The translations under genes and the position numbers were made by a program. Below are positions 3,860-5,297 of a DNA stretch of 5,297 nt, one piece after another (position 1 is the first letter of the stretch; every line of letters begins with the position of its first letter). Below the pieces are notes generated by a model. It worked only from the letters and a program-made list of their open reading frames with translations, was not told the DNA's origin and did no database searches. The DNA is from Thermoplasmata archaeon (lineage in GTDB: Archaea > Thermoplasmatota > Thermoplasmata > Halarchaeoplasmatales > Halarchaeoplasmataceae), in contig SKVC01000138.1 in the NCBI GenBank assembly GCA_007129655.1, forward strand, positions 1 through 5,297. Direction: 5' to 3'.

Positions 3860-5297
3860 TGTCTAAGCCAGCAGACTCTACTATTATCATTACGCTATCA
3901 TATCCATAGACTCCGTCTTTCCTGGCACGAACGGTAATCGTATGGGTTCCGGAAGTCAAACCTTCAAGGGTATAACTAGTACTTGTTCCCACATTGATCC
4001 AGCTACCATCGTATATCCAGTAATTATCTATCCCCGATTCGCCTACCCATTCTACAACCACACTTGCAGGTTCATAAAATATTGAACCATCCTCAGGCCG
4101 GATAATTTCCACATAAGGAGGCTCAGGTTCATATTCATAAGTTACCCGCATCACATCGCTGTCACTCTGACTGCCGTGCTGTGAGGTTACCATCAATGTG
4201 ATGTCCGTGTATTGGCCGGAATATGCTGAACTCGGTATCGTTACACTCACCCCCACATTCTTAGTTTGCCCTGCCGATAGGGACACTGATGATTGTGCAC
4301 TTACCTGCCAGCTTCCTGTGTTCGACACCGTTATGCCATACACATCATTAAGATTTCCCGTGTTCTTTACAGAAAAATAGTATGTATAGGTGCCTGTAGA
4401 GGTCACTGTAGCATCCGACGGAGCCGTTACCAGAACACTTGACCCGGTATGTTCGAAGGTAACCCGCATGGTATCACTTGCCTCCAGTCCGTTCGATAGA
4501 AGTGTGTCCGTTTGCGTTAAAACCGTATAATCCACTTCGTTATTACTTTCGTATAGTTCGTAATATCCTCTAGAGTACAACATGTAACTTCGTTCGCTGA
4601 ACACCGGCGCTGGGCTCTGTTTCGGTATGTCGAATGTTAGTAAGATATCGTCTCCAGGGATCAACGATACCATCTCGGTGTCGTTCGTGCTCAATAGATC
4701 AGTAACATCCATTTCTCCGTTGAGCAGTGCACTCTCGAGCGCAGCCTCCTGCACCTTCATCGGTTTAGCGGGCACGGTATCATCTATACCCACGAAGTCG
4801 ATATAATGGTCGCCAGTAGTTTGTATCTTCACCTCCAGCTCCCCGAGTATGTTTCCCTTTCTACCGGGGAAGAATTCCTCCAGAGTTTCATTCAATGGGA
4901 TCACCATGGCGGATGGGTTGTTCCGCGGGTGCAGTACGGTAATATCTACCCACTCGCTGTCGTCCATACGCATACTAACATAAAGTGATTCTTTTATTGG
5001 AAGCCAAGGGCCGGGATAGATATCACTCGGTGGTTGAGTGTAGGACTCGAAACCATGGCTGACCACTACCAGTTTATTGTGCTCCCACTGACTCTTTGTG
5101 ATCTCGCCGAAATTGAGTATAACCCAAGAATCTTCATCGACGGAAAGTGCTCCATTACCTGTAGTATTCAGATATCCCAGCACATCCTCACCGTCGGAAT
5201 CGTATGCGGATAAAGCCGGTCGTGGTTCTCTGTACGCAATTATCTCGCCCTCGGGAGTTGTTGTGATATCATATCCTTCCTGATGATCTATGGTGTA
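3852..5297 (-). CDS. Large secreted/surface beta-sandwich protein, C-terminal part (partial)
   Basis: The frame is open to the right edge of the window, so 481 C-terminal residues are visible and the N-terminus is outside; the GTG at 5183 is internal, not a start. Visible order: an N-terminal beta-rich region (about residues 1-190) containing a GDDILLTFDIP and ERSYMLYSRGYYELY pair, resembling a motif near the C-terminus of large repeat-rich surface proteins (FG-GAP/UnbV type); a NEW3/CARDB-like Ig fold (about 286-375; YFSVKNTGNLNDVYG, LSAGQTKNVGVSV); and a final Ig-like domain (about 393-474; NYWIYDGSWINVG, TSGTHTITVRARKDG). Acidic, Ser/Thr-rich composition and almost no Cys suggest an extracellular protein. 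No membrane anchor or sorting tail is visible at the C-terminus, so anchoring, if any, must be at the N-terminus. The current end (SAGLDIQ) was probably made by a frame-disrupting deletion. Confidence 0.8.
   Translation of the reverse strand, partial: YTIDHQEGYDITTTPEGEIIAYREPRPALSAYDSDGEDVLGYLNTTGNGALSVDEDSWVILNFGEITKSQWEHNKLVVVSHGFESYTQPPSDIYPGPWLPIKESLYVSMRMDDSEWVDITVLHPRNNPSAMVIPLNETLEEFFPGRKGNILGELEVKIQTTGDHYIDFVGIDDTVPAKPMKVQEAALESALLNGEMDVTDLLSTNDTEMVSLIPGDDILLTFDIPKQSPAPVFSERSYMLYSRGYYELYESNNEVDYTVLTQTDTLLSNGLEASDTMRVTFEHTGSSVLVTAPSDATVTSTGTYTYYFSVKNTGNLNDVYGITVSNTGSWQVSAQSSVSLSAGQTKNVGVSVTIPSSAYSGQYTDITLMVTSQHGSQSDSDVMRVTYEYEPEPPYVEIIRPEDGSIFYEPASVVVEWVGESGIDNYWIYDGSWINVGTSTSYTLEGLTSGTHTITVRARKDGVYGYDSVMIIVESAGLDIQ
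3885..4048 (-). repeat. Tandem direct repeat, copy 1 (inside the surface-protein gene)
   Basis: This is the intact partner of the repeat at 3680-3849. It codes in frame for the C-terminal two thirds of the last Ig-like domain (from VGESGIDNYWI to YGYDSVMI) of the surface protein. The longest shared run (42 bases) covers the VGTSTSYTLEGL segment. Confidence 0.85.

Noticed and set aside
3680..4048. Two repeat copies as a CRISPR array or mobile-element ends.
   Set aside because: The units are about 165 bases and protein-coding Ig-domain sequence, with no short regular repeats, spacers, transposase or target-site duplication.
5181..5183. GTG as the start of the large surface protein.
   Set aside because: The frame stays open for 38 more codons to the window edge with similar composition, and no TATA box, ribosome binding site or signal peptide accompanies the GTG.

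Overview
This looks like a piece of an archaeal chromosome. The evidence is three archaeal/eukaryotic-type information-processing genes (KEOPS subunit Pcc1, ribosomal protein S17e and an archaeal-type threonyl-tRNA synthetase with the archaeal N-terminal editing domain). TATA-like boxes also lie about 25 bases upstream of several start codons, as expected for leaderless archaeal transcripts. The large secreted beta-sandwich protein and the general style suggest a euryarchaeote, perhaps Thermoplasmatota-related, but the lineage is inference and not shown by any single marker here.

Left part (1-2864), conserved and intact. pcc1 runs rightward from a TATA box at the window's left edge. Everything else runs leftward: an 8-cysteine zinc-finger protein, a 57-residue single-span membrane protein, thrS, then rps17e. 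The first three are packed as a translationally coupled unit: the first pair shares a 4-base ATGA overlap, and only 4 bases separate the membrane protein from thrS. rps17e follows 61 bases later, with its own likely promoter and Shine-Dalgarno site, and converges on pcc1 with a 26-base 3' overlap.

Middle part (2865-3860), a decayed zone. After an intergenic stretch with the likely promoter of the zinc-finger/thrS unit come a 41-residue membrane-anchor ORF with a strong ribosome binding site, a C-terminal protein fragment interrupted by an in-frame stop, and a frameshifted, truncated copy of a TIGR00725/SLOG (LOG-like) protein. Next is an out-of-frame, nonsense-containing copy of an Ig-like domain. 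All point leftward.

Right part (3852-5297), the 3' end of a large secreted or surface beta-sandwich protein whose N-terminus lies beyond the right edge. Its last Ig-like domain is nearly duplicated at DNA level just past its stop codon, so the gene seems to have lost a terminal domain by a frame-disrupting deletion.

I do not see a clear new defence or mobile system. The most noteworthy items are the decay of the SLOG gene and the surface-protein repeat, and the coupling of an uncharacterised zinc finger and a tiny membrane protein to thrS.
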